Made by a program: the position numbers and the translations under genes | Part shown: piece by piece, positions 19,268 through 28,159 of the stretch | Layout: every line of letters begins with the position of its first letter | Position numbering within the stretch: position 1 is the first letter of the stretch | Notes under the pieces: generated by a model | Databases searched by the model: none | Told to the model about the DNA's origin: nothing | Seen by the model: only the letters and a program-made list of their open reading frames with translations | From: Halobacillus litoralis | GTDB taxonomy: Bacteria > Bacillota > Bacilli > Bacillales > Halobacillaceae | Assembly (NCBI RefSeq): GCF_009856415.1 | Contig: NZ_WMEZ01000005.1 | Location: 124,001 to 188,000 of the forward strand | Length of the DNA: 64,000 nt | Reading direction: 5' to 3'

Positions 19268-19427
19268 CCATCGTTCACTCCTAAATTCGTTCCATGATTC
19301 TCTCATTTTAACATAGAGAAGATAGAATCGACTGAGGATTTCGGGTCGTTTACGAGCCTTGGATAAGTGGGAAGACAAGCTGTTTCCTAGCCCCCTATAT
19401 ATACGGCTCAGCGGGTATGCTAAGTAA

Positions 19428-19457
19428 GAAGGGCTCCTTCCAATGAAGGAACCCTTG
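19428..19457. terminator. Terminator hairpin
   Basis: 10-bp stem with one G-U pair (19431-19440 with 19445-19454), next to the stop codon of the small minus-strand gene. Confidence 0.6.
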
Positions 19458-19462
19458 TTTTA

Positions 19463-19636
19463 TTAGTTATCTTGTTTTGCTTTTTTGGATTTGCGTGCTT
19501 TTTGAGCTTCTTGTTTGTGAGCTTCGTTAGCTGCTGCGCTGCCGAATTCCTGGGAGAATTCAGTGTCTGCTTTTTTCGGGTCAAATCCCTTTTTGTTCTT
19601 TTGTTCAGCATCGTGTTTCTTTGTTCTTTTCGCCAT
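19463..19636 (-). CDS. Small hydrophilic protein, possibly spore-associated
   Basis: A 57-residue, very lysine-rich protein with no hydrophobic stretch. The middle reads K-K-A-D-T-E-F-S-Q-E-F-G-S-A-A-A, and the tail is rich in A, K and Q. GGAGGTGA six bases before the ATG makes it a convincing gene. Composition and the T-E-F-S-x-E-F segment recall small spore proteins of the gamma-SASP or YfhD kind. I cannot assign it firmly. Confidence 0.7.
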   Translation of the reverse strand: MAKRTKKHDAEQKNKKGFDPKKADTEFSQEFGSAAANEAHKQEAQKARKSKKAKQDN

Positions 19637-19734
19637 GATTGTTCACCTCCATCTCCTTTTTATTATGAATCGGAATTGAATTTCTCATGTAAGGAAGGGA
19701 AGAAATTCATCTAGAAACGATAAGAAATCCAATG

Positions 19735-19797
19735 TATAATAAGTGAAGTTGAAAAAATAGATGGAAGAAGCGTGTGTGCCTTCTTCCATCTATTTTT
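19735..19797 (+). promoter_or_regulatory. Promoter followed at once by a terminator hairpin, upstream of yjcD
   Basis: TATAAT (19735-19740) with a weak TAGAAA -35 is followed within 15 bases by a perfect 16-bp hairpin (19755-19770 with 19780-19795) ending in TTTTT. The hairpin ends 34 bases before the yjcD start codon, so it could act as an attenuator. Confidence 0.5.
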
Positions 19798-19830
19798 CGT
19801 TATAGGTCGATGGGAAGGAGGAGGACAGCT

Positions 19831-22041
19831 ATGGATTTTTTTGAGCGGATGGAACAAGAGACAGGTGTCCTTTTGAATGATGTTCAGCAGCAGGCCGTGG
19901 TGCACACGGATGGGCCGCTGCTCTTGCTTGCGTCGCCGGGATCAGGGAAAACGACGACACTTAATATGAAGATTGGTTATTTGATCCTCGAGAAGAACGT
20001 GGAACCTGATCGGATCATGGCGGTGACGTTCAGTAAAGCATCTGCAAGGGATATGTCGGAACGTTTCGATCGTTTCTTTTCTGGTCTGACAAATGAGAAG
20101 GTTCACTTTTCCACCATTCACAGTTTTGCATACAAAGTGGTCCGTGAATCATTACGGAAGAATGGACAGGACTTCCAGCTGATTGAAGGAAACATCAGTG
20201 ATGAAGAATTGAAAAAGGGCTGGGACGGGCCGGAGGTGCCCCTTCATAAGAAGTTCATTTTGAAAAAGTTGTATGAAGATACAAATGGTGTGCAGATGAC
20301 GGATGATGAGATGGACGAGTTGATGAGGTACATCAGTTTTGTGAAAAACCGGATGATGGAAGGGAAAGAGCTTGAGCGGGTCCCTTGTCAGGTGAAAAAG
20401 GCATCGGACATCTATCAATCGTATGAAACGTTTAAGAAAAAAGATCCACATAAGCCGCTGCTTGATTTTGATGATATGTTGACGTATTGTCACCAAATCT
20501 TATTGGACGATGTAGAAATCCTATCCAACTATCAGCAGCAGTTTGAATACATTCTGACGGATGAAAGTCAGGATAACTCGCTCGTCCAGCATGAAATCGT
20601 AGAATTGTTGGCCAAACCGCAGAACAACCTTTGTGTCGTAGCGGATGATGATCAATCCATCTTCATGTGGCGCGGGTCGGATGTAGACAAACTCTTGGAC
20701 TTTGAAGAAACGTACCCGAACGGAACCGTCTTGACGATGGCTCAGAACTACCGCTCCTCCGAGGATATCGTGAATGTATCCAACCAGTTCATTAAACGCA
20801 ATAAAAAACGGTATGCGAAAGAAATGTTTACGGAAAATGAGGCTTATGCTCCGATTGAGATCAAAAACTTGAGCAACTATGAAAAGCAGTTGAAGTACTT
20901 GACGGAAGAGCTGGAAAAGAGAGAACCGGGAGAAGAAGTGGCTGTTCTCTACCGCAATAACGCATCGGCTGTGCCAATTGCAGACCAGCTCGAAAAAGCG
21001 GGAATCGACTTTTATATGAAAGACATTGATCCGAAGTTCTTCAAACATTGGGTCGTGGAGGATATCCTGAACTTCATGCGCTTCTCCTATAATGATCGTC
21101 GAGTAGATATTCTCGAGCGCATTCATACGAAGTTCAATGCTTACATTTCCAAAAAACAGATTTTCTTTTTGAAAAAGAAAGTCAGTCAGGCTTCTGTTTT
21201 CGATCGGCTTATGGAAAGGGATCTGCCTGACTATCAAGCGAAGAACATCAAGAAAGCGAAAAAGTTGTTCAAAGACATCAATGAAATGGAGCCCGCCCAG
21301 GCGATCCGCACGATCAGGGAAAAGCTTGGTTACGATCATGCGCTCCAAAAGATGTCCGATAAATTCGGATTCAATGCCGAGCACCTGATGAACATTTTGA
21401 ACACCCTGGAAAAGATCGCGGAGGGGTTAGGCTCTCTGAAAGGTTTCGCTGATCGCTTGAAAGAGTTGGAGAAACTCCTTCAAACGTCGAAGTACAATAA
21501 AAACAAAAGTGCACTTACTCTCACGACGTTCCACAGTGCCAAAGGTCTTGAATATGACAAAGTGTACATGATCGACCTCGTCAATGGTGTCATTCCGTCG
21601 AAAGACGATATGGATACGTACCGCAATAAGGAAACGGGACCGATGGAAGAAGCCGTTCGTCTTTTCTATGTCGGAATGACGCGCGCAAGGACGCACCTTG
21701 AATTGTTGACTTATAACTATAAAGGCAGTGAACGCGTGACAGAGTCGATTTTCTTGATGAACGTGAGGAGGATTATTCAGCCTGAAGGAGAAAAGAAGAC
21801 GCTGAAAAAACGGAAGCGGCAGGCTCCGGATTTATCAGATGAAAACCTGCTCCGATTGGATGAGGTGGAAATTGGAAGAAACATCCTTCATCGAAAGTTC
21901 GGCCCCGGTGTCATCAAGGAATATGATAGCGACCAGATCGGCATTCAATTTGAAGAAGCAGGTTACAAGGAACTGTTATTACAAGTTTGTCTGGACAATG
22001 GGTTACTGAGTAAATGTACAGAAGGAATAAAAAGTGGATAA
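19831..22041 (+). CDS. yjcD: UvrD/PcrA-like SF1 DNA helicase (YjcD type)
   Basis: A 736-residue superfamily 1A helicase. It has motif I A-S-P-G-S-G-K-T-T, motif II D-E-S-Q-D, motif III D-D-D-Q-S-I-F-M-W-R-G, motif V T-F-H-S-A-K-G-L-E-Y and motif VI Y-V-G-M-T-R-A-R-T. A C-terminal R-K-F-G-P-G-V-I module resembles the PcrA tail that contacts RNA polymerase. The expected activity is 3'-5' DNA unwinding in repair. Its length is close to B. subtilis YjcD. The start at 19831 follows GGAGGAGGA; the upstream ATG lies in the leader hairpin. Confidence 0.88.
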   Translation: MDFFERMEQETGVLLNDVQQQAVVHTDGPLLLLASPGSGKTTTLNMKIGYLILEKNVEPDRIMAVTFSKASARDMSERFDRFFSGLTNEKVHFSTIHSFAYKVVRESLRKNGQDFQLIEGNISDEELKKGWDGPEVPLHKKFILKKLYEDTNGVQMTDDEMDELMRYISFVKNRMMEGKELERVPCQVKKASDIYQSYETFKKKDPHKPLLDFDDMLTYCHQILLDDVEILSNYQQQFEYILTDESQDNSLVQHEIVELLAKPQNNLCVVADDDQSIFMWRGSDVDKLLDFEETYPNGTVLTMAQNYRSSEDIVNVSNQFIKRNKKRYAKEMFTENEAYAPIEIKNLSNYEKQLKYLTEELEKREPGEEVAVLYRNNASAVPIADQLEKAGIDFYMKDIDPKFFKHWVVEDILNFMRFSYNDRRVDILERIHTKFNAYISKKQIFFLKKKVSQASVFDRLMERDLPDYQAKNIKKAKKLFKDINEMEPAQAIRTIREKLGYDHALQKMSDKFGFNAEHLMNILNTLEKIAEGLGSLKGFADRLKELEKLLQTSKYNKNKSALTLTTFHSAKGLEYDKVYMIDLVNGVIPSKDDMDTYRNKETGPMEEAVRLFYVGMTRARTHLELLTYNYKGSERVTESIFLMNVRRIIQPEGEKKTLKKRKRQAPDLSDENLLRLDEVEIGRNILHRKFGPGVIKEYDSDQIGIQFEEAGYKELLLQVCLDNGLLSKCTEGIKSG

Positions 22042-22054
22042 GAACTAAGAATAG

Positions 22055-22089
22055 GTGCCTGGTCCTTTGGAGGATCGGGCACTTTTTTT
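22055..22089 (+). terminator. Terminator of yjcD
   Basis: 12-bp stem (22055-22066 with 22071-22082, two wobbles) followed by TTTTTTT. Confidence 0.8.
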
Positions 22090-22123
22090 CATAAGGTGTT
22101 CTTCATAAATCGATAACATTTTT

Positions 22124-22175
22124 TTACACCTCTGTCACCTCCTCTTATCTTTCTGTTAATAAATGGTCATTAACA
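22124..22175 (+). promoter_or_regulatory. Possible Pho boxes and an inverted repeat upstream of the alkaline phosphatase
   Basis: Loose TT-A-CA-like hexamers recur about every 11 bases (22124, 22135, 22145 and 22156), as PhoP sites do. A separate perfect inverted repeat TGTTAAT-N8-ATTAACA spans 22154-22175. Phosphate control is a guess from gene function. Confidence 0.3.
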
Positions 22176-22214
22176 TAGGGCATGTAAGATCAATCTTTAC
22201 CGGAGGGGATGGAA

Positions 22215-23735
22215 TTGAATAAACGGTTTGCAAAGAAAGTGTTGTCTGTAACGGCCTTATCCTGTCTGTTCTTTGGATCAGCTGCGGGAGTGTCAGGAAA
22301 CGGAACGGTAAGTGCTTCTGAACATAATGGGGATGTCAAAAATGTCATCTTTTTGATTGGTGATGGCATGGGACCTTCCTATACGACGGCTTATCGATAC
22401 TTAAAAGATGATCAAAACACCATGGAGATGGAAGACACAGCTTTCGATCCTCATCTAGTCGGGATGCAGTCGGTGTATTCTGCGGATCCTCATTTTGACG
22501 GTGGAGAAGAGGATGAAAAAGAGAACATCCCTGACTCTGCGGCTACAGCGACTTCCATGAGTTCAGGGAAGAAAACCTACAATGGTGCGATTGCGGTAGA
22601 TTTGGAACAGGAAAATACGAAGACCGTGCTTGAAGCGGCCAAAGAAAAAGGATTATCTACGGGGCTTGTTGCTACATCCCAAATTAACCATGCGACACCG
22701 GCAGCTTACGGAACCCACGACGAATCCCGGAACAACTATGACGCAATTGCGGATGATTATTACGACGACATGATTCAAGGGGAACATAAAGTGGACGTTT
22801 TACTTGGTGGGGGAACGGACTTTTTTGAAAGAGACGACCGCAACCTCACAGAGGAGTTTAAAAAAGACGGGTACGATTATGTAACGACAACAGAGGAATT
22901 AATGAATACGACGAATGATCAGATCCTTGGTCTCTTTGCTCCTGTCGGTTTGGACAAGGCGATCGACCGTCCTGAAGAACAGCCTTCATTGGAAGCAATG
23001 ACGACCTCAGCTCTTGAGGCGTTAAGTGAAAATGAAGAAGGTTTCTTCCTGATGGTGGAAGGAAGTCAAATCGACTGGGCTGGCCATGACAATGATGTGG
23101 TAGCGGCCATGAGTGAGATGGAGGACTTTGAGAAAGCCTATGAGAAAGCGATCGAGTTTGCTGAAAAAGATGGAGAAACACTTGTCGTCACAACAGCCGA
23201 CCACTCAACGGGAGGCTTTTCCATCGGTGAAGGCGGACCTTATAAGTGGGACCCGTCCGTCATACATGCAGCCAAACGCACGCCTGACTATATGGCTAAA
23301 CAAATTGTAGAAGAAGGTGCCGAAATAAAGGCGACTTTGAATGAACATATCGATTTTGAAGTGACAGAAGAAGAAGTGTCTGCTGTCAACGAAGCGATGG
23401 AAAAAGCGGCAGAAGATGAAAAGATGACAGAAGTGGACAATGCGATTGAAGCGATTTTCAATGAGCGCTCCGGAACAGGTTGGACGACGGATGGCCATAC
23501 AGGTGTAGATGTCCCTGTCTATGCTTACGGTCCGGGATCTGAGTTTTTTGAAGGCTTCATCGATAACACAGACAACGCGGAGAATATCTTCAAACTTCTA
23601 GGACTTAAGAAAACAGAGGAAGGTGCTCCACTTGCTGACACGAGTACGTCTTACCCAATCGGTATTTTGCTCGGGACGTTTGTAGCAGGGGCAGGCGCGA
23701 TTCTATTGTTCAGAAGAAGAAACCTGAACATCTAA
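22215..23735 (+). CDS. Secreted, wall-anchored alkaline phosphatase
   Basis: A 506-residue PhoA-superfamily phosphomonoesterase. It has a signal peptide, a metal site in I-F-L-I-G-D-G-M-G, the nucleophile Ser in D-S-A-A-T-A, metal ligands in D-W-A-G-H-D and T-A-D-H-S-T-G-G, and a final D-G-H-T-G. The C-terminus has a cell-wall sorting layout: L-A-D-T-S (about 473-477), a hydrophobic helix and an R-R-R tail. A class D sortase gene follows 33 bases downstream. I chose the TTG at 22215, six bases after GGAGGGG; the ATG at 22209 abuts that site. It likely scavenges phosphate at the cell surface. Confidence 0.93.
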   Translation: MNKRFAKKVLSVTALSCLFFGSAAGVSGNGTVSASEHNGDVKNVIFLIGDGMGPSYTTAYRYLKDDQNTMEMEDTAFDPHLVGMQSVYSADPHFDGGEEDEKENIPDSAATATSMSSGKKTYNGAIAVDLEQENTKTVLEAAKEKGLSTGLVATSQINHATPAAYGTHDESRNNYDAIADDYYDDMIQGEHKVDVLLGGGTDFFERDDRNLTEEFKKDGYDYVTTTEELMNTTNDQILGLFAPVGLDKAIDRPEEQPSLEAMTTSALEALSENEEGFFLMVEGSQIDWAGHDNDVVAAMSEMEDFEKAYEKAIEFAEKDGETLVVTTADHSTGGFSIGEGGPYKWDPSVIHAAKRTPDYMAKQIVEEGAEIKATLNEHIDFEVTEEEVSAVNEAMEKAAEDEKMTEVDNAIEAIFNERSGTGWTTDGHTGVDVPVYAYGPGSEFFEGFIDNTDNAENIFKLLGLKKTEEGAPLADTSTSYPIGILLGTFVAGAGAILLFRRRNLNI

Positions 23736-23768
23736 TCCATCACTTGAACGCAAAGGAGATGAAGTCTG

Positions 23769-24383
23769 ATGATCCGAAAGCTTAGCATCATCTTCATTAC
23801 GGTGGGACTCTTCATGGTTTTGTGGAACGGTTACCAATGGTGGATCCAAAGTCATGTCGTTTCCTATGATCCCGAATTACAAACAGAGATGCGGCAAGGT
23901 TCTTCGGTGTCTAAAGAGCGGGAGGACGCTTCCTACGCCGTAGATCATGTTTCTGCTGAGACGTATGAAAACGGAGAAGGGGTCGGAGAGCTGACGATTC
24001 CGAAACTTGGTAAAAAGTATCCTGTGTATTACGGTTCTGATCTAAACACTTTGAAAAAAGGGATCGGGATGTATGATACGTCGTTTACGACAGCTCCTTC
24101 CGAAGGTGGACACACCGCCCTCGCCGGTCACAGGGAGACGACGTTTGTCGGACTTGATGGTTTAGTGGAAGGGGATTTTATCTACCTCACGGAAAACAAC
24201 ATTGAATATGAATACCAAATCCATAACATCTGGGTGACGGACGCGGAGGATACATCGGTCATGGTCCCCAAATCATCTCCGACGTTGACGTTGACCACCT
24301 GTTACCCGTTCGACTTTATCGGTTCTGCTCCTGAGCGTTTTATTGTACAAGCGGATTTTGTGAAGAAGCAAGAATTACAATAA
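23769..24383 (+). CDS. Class D sortase
   Basis: A 204-residue membrane-anchored transpeptidase. After an N-terminal helix (about 5-20) comes the sortase barrel with catalytic His (A-G-H-R-E-T, residue 121), Cys (T-L-T-T-C-Y-P-F, residue 178) and Arg (P-E-R-F, residue 190). Sortases cut the sorting signal of a secreted protein and join it to peptidoglycan. B. subtilis YhcS, of a related class, recognises LPDTS. The adjacent phosphatase ends in LADTS, so it is the likely dedicated substrate. AAAGGAG precedes the ATG. Confidence 0.92.
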   Translation: MIRKLSIIFITVGLFMVLWNGYQWWIQSHVVSYDPELQTEMRQGSSVSKEREDASYAVDHVSAETYENGEGVGELTIPKLGKKYPVYYGSDLNTLKKGIGMYDTSFTTAPSEGGHTALAGHRETTFVGLDGLVEGDFIYLTENNIEYEYQIHNIWVTDAEDTSVMVPKSSPTLTLTTCYPFDFIGSAPERFIVQADFVKKQELQ

Positions 24384-24389
24384 AAGCAG

Positions 24390-24424
24390 CCCCCTCCTTT
24401 TGTAATGGAAGGAGGGGGTTTTTT
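24390..24424 (+). terminator. Terminator of the phosphatase-sortase operon
   Basis: 10-bp stem CCCCCTCCTT/AAGGAGGGGG (24390-24399 with 24409-24418) followed by TTTTTT. Confidence 0.9.
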
Positions 24425-24633
24425 AGTTTGTTATCTCATAATTGAAGGTTTGAGGAAACAGAGGCTATTATGGTGTGTGAATCCTATCTTAAAAATGAAA
24501 TCATACTTGGAAATCATCAAAGTTTTAATGCCATCCTGGTCATACTCTTCAATCAAACTGATATGTATTAGTAAAAAGGAAGGGGGTATATGTGACGGAA
24601 TGGTTGAAGTGCTCATGCAAGGGAGGGTGGAAA

Positions 24634-25017
24634 GTGGATCAAGAATCGAAAACGAAAACGTCAGGCAGTGAGGAAGAGAAAAAATCTTCGACAGGATTAG
24701 AGGAAAATGTCGGTGGTCTGCTTGCCTATTTGCTCGGCTTTATCAGTGGGATCGTCTTCCTTCTTATTGAAAAGGAAAATGAGTTCATCCGTTTTCATGC
24801 GATGCAATCCGTGATCTTATTTGGTTTCTTTTTCGTTTTTGGGTTTGTCGTCAATCTCATTCCAATTTTCGGCCTTTTTGTCAGTTTATTGATGGCTCCA
24901 GTTACGTTGGTGTTATGGATCGTGTTGATGGTCAAAGCCTATCAGGGAGAAAAGTATCATTTACCAGTAACAGGAAAAATGGCAGAAGAGCAACTTCAGA
25001 AAATGGCAAAATCATAA
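24634..25017 (+). CDS. DUF4870 (Tic20-like) membrane protein
   Basis: A 127-residue protein. A short acidic head is followed by S-T-G-L-E-E-N-V-G-G-L-L-A-Y-L-L-G and helices separated by E-K-E-N-E-F-I-R-F-H-A-M-Q-S. This is the typical DUF4870 pattern. Three or four transmembrane segments are predicted; the function is unknown. I prefer the GTG at 24634, with GGAGGG six bases upstream. A GTG at 24592 with AAGGAAGGGGG is also possible, but would add an atypical Cys/Trp-rich head. Confidence 0.8.
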   Translation: MDQESKTKTSGSEEEKKSSTGLEENVGGLLAYLLGFISGIVFLLIEKENEFIRFHAMQSVILFGFFFVFGFVVNLIPIFGLFVSLLMAPVTLVLWIVLMVKAYQGEKYHLPVTGKMAEEQLQKMAKS

Positions 25018-25138
25018 ACCATACAATGAGGCTATCTTCCTTTTATGCGTGGAAGGTAGTCTATTTGTTTTGCAGGAATGAAACGTTGCGCTGTCGAAAG
25101 GTCTAAAAGCAAATGAAAGATAGAAGGGAGAAGTACAC

Positions 25139-26077
25139 ATGGATCCTATTAAACAAATACTTATGCAGAATGCTGTGATGGTCCTGGATGGCGCATTAGC
25201 GACAGAGCTTGAATCTAATGGATGTAACTTGGATGATCCTTTGTGGTCGGCAAAAGTGCTTTTGGAAAATCCGGGGGTCATCAAGGAAGTACATAAAGAA
25301 TATTTCAAAGCAGGAGCGGATTGTGCCATTACCGCCAGTTACCAGGCGACAATTGCTGGATTTGCAGAACGGGGCTTATCGAAAGAACAATCGCTATCGT
25401 TGATTAAAAAAACGGTCGAGCTTGCCAGAAGCGCGAGGGATGAATATTGGGAAGAAGCTTCGTCTTCCAACAATGTGAAACCGGTAGTGGCCGCTTCGAT
25501 TGGTCCTTATGGGGCTTATCTTGCAGACGGATCGGAATACACAGGGCAATATGGGGTGACCGATCAAGAATTGGTAGATTTCCATCGTCCCAGAATGAGA
25601 GCACTGTTGGAAGCGGGAGCCGATCTCCTAGCGATGGAAACGATTCCATCGTTTCAAGAGGCGCGAGTATTGGCTGCTTTATTAAAAGAATTTCCAGGTG
25701 CGTATGCCTGGATGTCGTTTACATTAAAAGATGGAGAGAAGATCAGCGATGGGACAGTTCTTCGGGCATGTGCTGCTGAGCTGAATCATCATAAGCAAAT
25801 CGCTGCAATTGGAGTGAATTGTGCACCGATGGAAACAGCAGCCGATGCGGTTTCTGTGTTGAGACAGCATACAGACAAGCCGCTGCTTGTTTATCCGAAC
25901 TCCGGCGAAACGTATGACCCAGACTCCAATACGTGGCAGGGGGAAGGTTCTTCGGGCTGTTTTGATGATGCATCCGAACATTGGATTGAAAACGGTGCGT
26001 CACTTATCGGTGGGTGCTGCCGGACGACTCCTGACCATATTCGTATATTGGCGGAGAAGTGGAAAATGAAAAGGTAG
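25139..26077 (+). CDS. mmuM: Homocysteine S-methyltransferase
   Basis: A 312-residue (beta/alpha)8 enzyme. The zinc ligands are in G-V-N-C (Cys 228) and G-G-C-C-R-T (Cys 293-294), and the N-terminal barrel signature is L-D-G-A-L-A-T-E-L. It fits MmuM, which transfers a methyl group from S-methylmethionine (or SAM) to homocysteine to give methionine. It lacks the cobalamin and folate domains of MetH. AGAAGGGAG lies before the ATG. No S-box or T-box leader was seen. Confidence 0.92.
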   Translation: MDPIKQILMQNAVMVLDGALATELESNGCNLDDPLWSAKVLLENPGVIKEVHKEYFKAGADCAITASYQATIAGFAERGLSKEQSLSLIKKTVELARSARDEYWEEASSSNNVKPVVAASIGPYGAYLADGSEYTGQYGVTDQELVDFHRPRMRALLEAGADLLAMETIPSFQEARVLAALLKEFPGAYAWMSFTLKDGEKISDGTVLRACAAELNHHKQIAAIGVNCAPMETAADAVSVLRQHTDKPLLVYPNSGETYDPDSNTWQGEGSSGCFDDASEHWIENGASLIGGCCRTTPDHIRILAEKWKMKR

Positions 26078-26081
26078 AGAA

Positions 26082-26110
26082 AAGAAGGGCTAAATGGAGC
26101 CCTTCTTTTT
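26082..26110 (+). terminator. Terminator of mmuM
   Basis: Stem AAGAAGGGCT/AGCCCTTCTT around a six-base loop, then T residues. Confidence 0.85.
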
Positions 26111-26208
26111 TGATTGCTTAGGAAACTATAAAAACTTGGGAACTGTGGATAACACATCCCTAATAAGCTACGTCAGGCTCCTGGGACGCTTGCGCCTTTG
26201 TTCTTCTA

Positions 26209-27996
26209 TTAAATGTGCCGATGGAAGAAGTCGAGGACTTTCCTGTACACCAGAATTTCGTTTTCTTTTTTGGAAAATCCGTGCCCTTCATCCTCCAGAA
26301 CGACATATTCCACTTCTCTTCCTTTCTCTTTCAAAGCCTCAACGATTTGATCGGATTCCGCCTTGACTACGCGGGGGTCCTTTGCACCCTGAATGACGAG
26401 CATCGGCTTTGTCATGTTGTCCAGGAAGTTGATGGGGGAATCTTCTTCGAGCTTTTCTTTATCTTTTTCAGGATCACCGACGAGCTGGGCCATGACCGGC
26501 TTCCAATGTTCAGGAACGGAGTCGATGAAACTGAACAGGTTGCAGGGACCGAAGATATCGACGACCGCCTTGAAATATTCCGCATGTCTTCCATGAAGAA
26601 GGAGAGACATATAGCCTCCGTAGCTGCCACCCATCAACAGGATGTTATCTTTAGTAGCATATCCTTGATCGATCAACCAATCGAGGCCTGCGATGTTATC
26701 GAGTCTTGGTGCATGCCCCCAGTCGCCCTCCACCATTTTTGTGAATGTCTGTCCATAACCGGTCGAACCCCGGAAGTTCGGTGCGAAAAGGCTGTAGCCT
26801 TCATGGACGAGGAACAGGAAGAGCGAACGGAAAGAGTCGCGCTCTGCGAATTGTGGACCTCCGTGCGGCCAGAGAATCATATGACCGTTATCCTTTTCCG
26901 GCTTCGGACGGTACAGCAAGGCTTCAATTTCCAACCCATCAAAAGATTCATAGGTGACAGAGTCAGGAGCGATTAAATGGTCCTCTTTCACGCCGGGGAC
27001 GCCGTACTTAGTCAACGGTTCCCACCCTTTTTCCGTCTGTTTATACAGGTTAGCAGGTACAGTCGCAGAATCTCCTCGAAGGTACACACGGCCAGACTCG
27101 GCAATCACTAACTGATCGATGACGTTGACAGGAGCGTCCAACTTTTCCAGTTGCGCATCTTCCAGCTTATATTGATAGAGATGGTCGCGAACGCCTTTCT
27201 CGCTGATGATATACAACGAATTCGTCCTTTGATCATACTTCATCTGCTTGAATTCTTCTGCCTCTGCTTGGACGACTTTTTCAAAAGTTTTCGTTTCAAG
27301 GTCGAAGCGGGCGAGATAGGAAAAGTCGCTCTCATAGTTGGTGAGTAGATAAATTTCATGTTCTGATACGAAGACCGCATCGGACACGGTGTGCTGCGGA
27401 TCCGGAGAAGGGGTCAGAAGCACGTCTTCCTCCTCGTTTCGTACGTAAACCAATTGGTATGTATTTGCAAAAGCTTTCATATAGAGGAAGCTCTTCTCCT
27501 CCGGACTTTTGTCGCCGAGAATCGTCATGGCCTCTTCCCCGTGGACAATCACTTCTTCCTCTTTGGTTTCCAAGTTGTAGCGATAGCCTTTCATGAACGT
27601 TGCATCATCTTTTGTGGACGTATAGTATAGCTTCTTTCCGTCTTTTGATAAAAAGGGGTGGATGTGTCGTGCCCCCTCTTTTTTACGTACAGGTTGAAGC
27701 GGGCCTCCTTCAGGCGTAATGGCATAAATTTGTCCATTTTCATCCCCGTCCTCATCCACAACAGCCAGCACAAATTCACCTTTAGGGTCGTAGGTGATGT
27801 GCTCACAACTTTGATTGTGGAACGTTAGGGGGTAGGGGAAAGTGTTGGGAAGATCCATCGCCCATAAGTTGTACTTGCCGTTCAAATTTGTACTGAAGAC
27901 AAGCTGGGTTTCATCAGGACTTACGGCAAACGTCTCGATTCCATAGGTTTGAAAAAATTGTTCTACATCGGGTTGCGGGAAATGTAACATATACAA
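26209..27996 (-). CDS. S9 family serine peptidase (prolyl oligopeptidase fold)
   Basis: A 595-residue protein. The N-terminal about 340 residues form a WD40/TolB-like beta-propeller (repeated A-V-S-P-D-E-T, Y-D-P-K-G-E). The C-terminal alpha/beta hydrolase has the nucleophile G-G-S-Y-G-G-Y (Ser 458), Asp 540 (A-K-D-P-R-V) and His 572 (E-G-H-G-F). It resembles acylaminoacyl peptidase or DPP-like enzymes that trim short peptides in the cytoplasm. There is no signal peptide. GGAG lies seven bases upstream of the start. Confidence 0.9.
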   Translation of the reverse strand: MYMLHFPQPDVEQFFQTYGIETFAVSPDETQLVFSTNLNGKYNLWAMDLPNTFPYPLTFHNQSCEHITYDPKGEFVLAVVDEDGDENGQIYAITPEGGPLQPVRKKEGARHIHPFLSKDGKKLYYTSTKDDATFMKGYRYNLETKEEEVIVHGEEAMTILGDKSPEEKSFLYMKAFANTYQLVYVRNEEEDVLLTPSPDPQHTVSDAVFVSEHEIYLLTNYESDFSYLARFDLETKTFEKVVQAEAEEFKQMKYDQRTNSLYIISEKGVRDHLYQYKLEDAQLEKLDAPVNVIDQLVIAESGRVYLRGDSATVPANLYKQTEKGWEPLTKYGVPGVKEDHLIAPDSVTYESFDGLEIEALLYRPKPEKDNGHMILWPHGGPQFAERDSFRSLFLFLVHEGYSLFAPNFRGSTGYGQTFTKMVEGDWGHAPRLDNIAGLDWLIDQGYATKDNILLMGGSYGGYMSLLLHGRHAEYFKAVVDIFGPCNLFSFIDSVPEHWKPVMAQLVGDPEKDKEKLEEDSPINFLDNMTKPMLVIQGAKDPRVVKAESDQIVEALKEKGREVEYVVLEDEGHGFSKKENEILVYRKVLDFFHRHI

Positions 27997-28115
27997 AACT
28001 CCATTCCTTTTTTTGTCATTTGAACATTTTTCGACACTCCTTTGTCGATTCCCTTCATGGTTGGGATGGAATAGGAGAAAATATTTGAAACTATAAAAAA
28101 TCCTTTACCAATATA

Positions 28116-28146
28116 AAAAGCAGAGGATTAAATCTCCTCTGCTTTT
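28116..28146 (-). terminator. Terminator of the SDR gene
   Basis: AAAAGCAGAGGA with TCCTCTGCTTTTT; on the minus strand it ends in T residues. Confidence 0.8.
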
Positions 28147-28159
28147 TAAAAATCTTGTT

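Noticed and set aside
26160-26215. Degenerate GCGCAAGCG-type element after mmuM
   Set aside because: It faintly resembles short intergenic repeats seen in Bacilli, but is too decayed to call.
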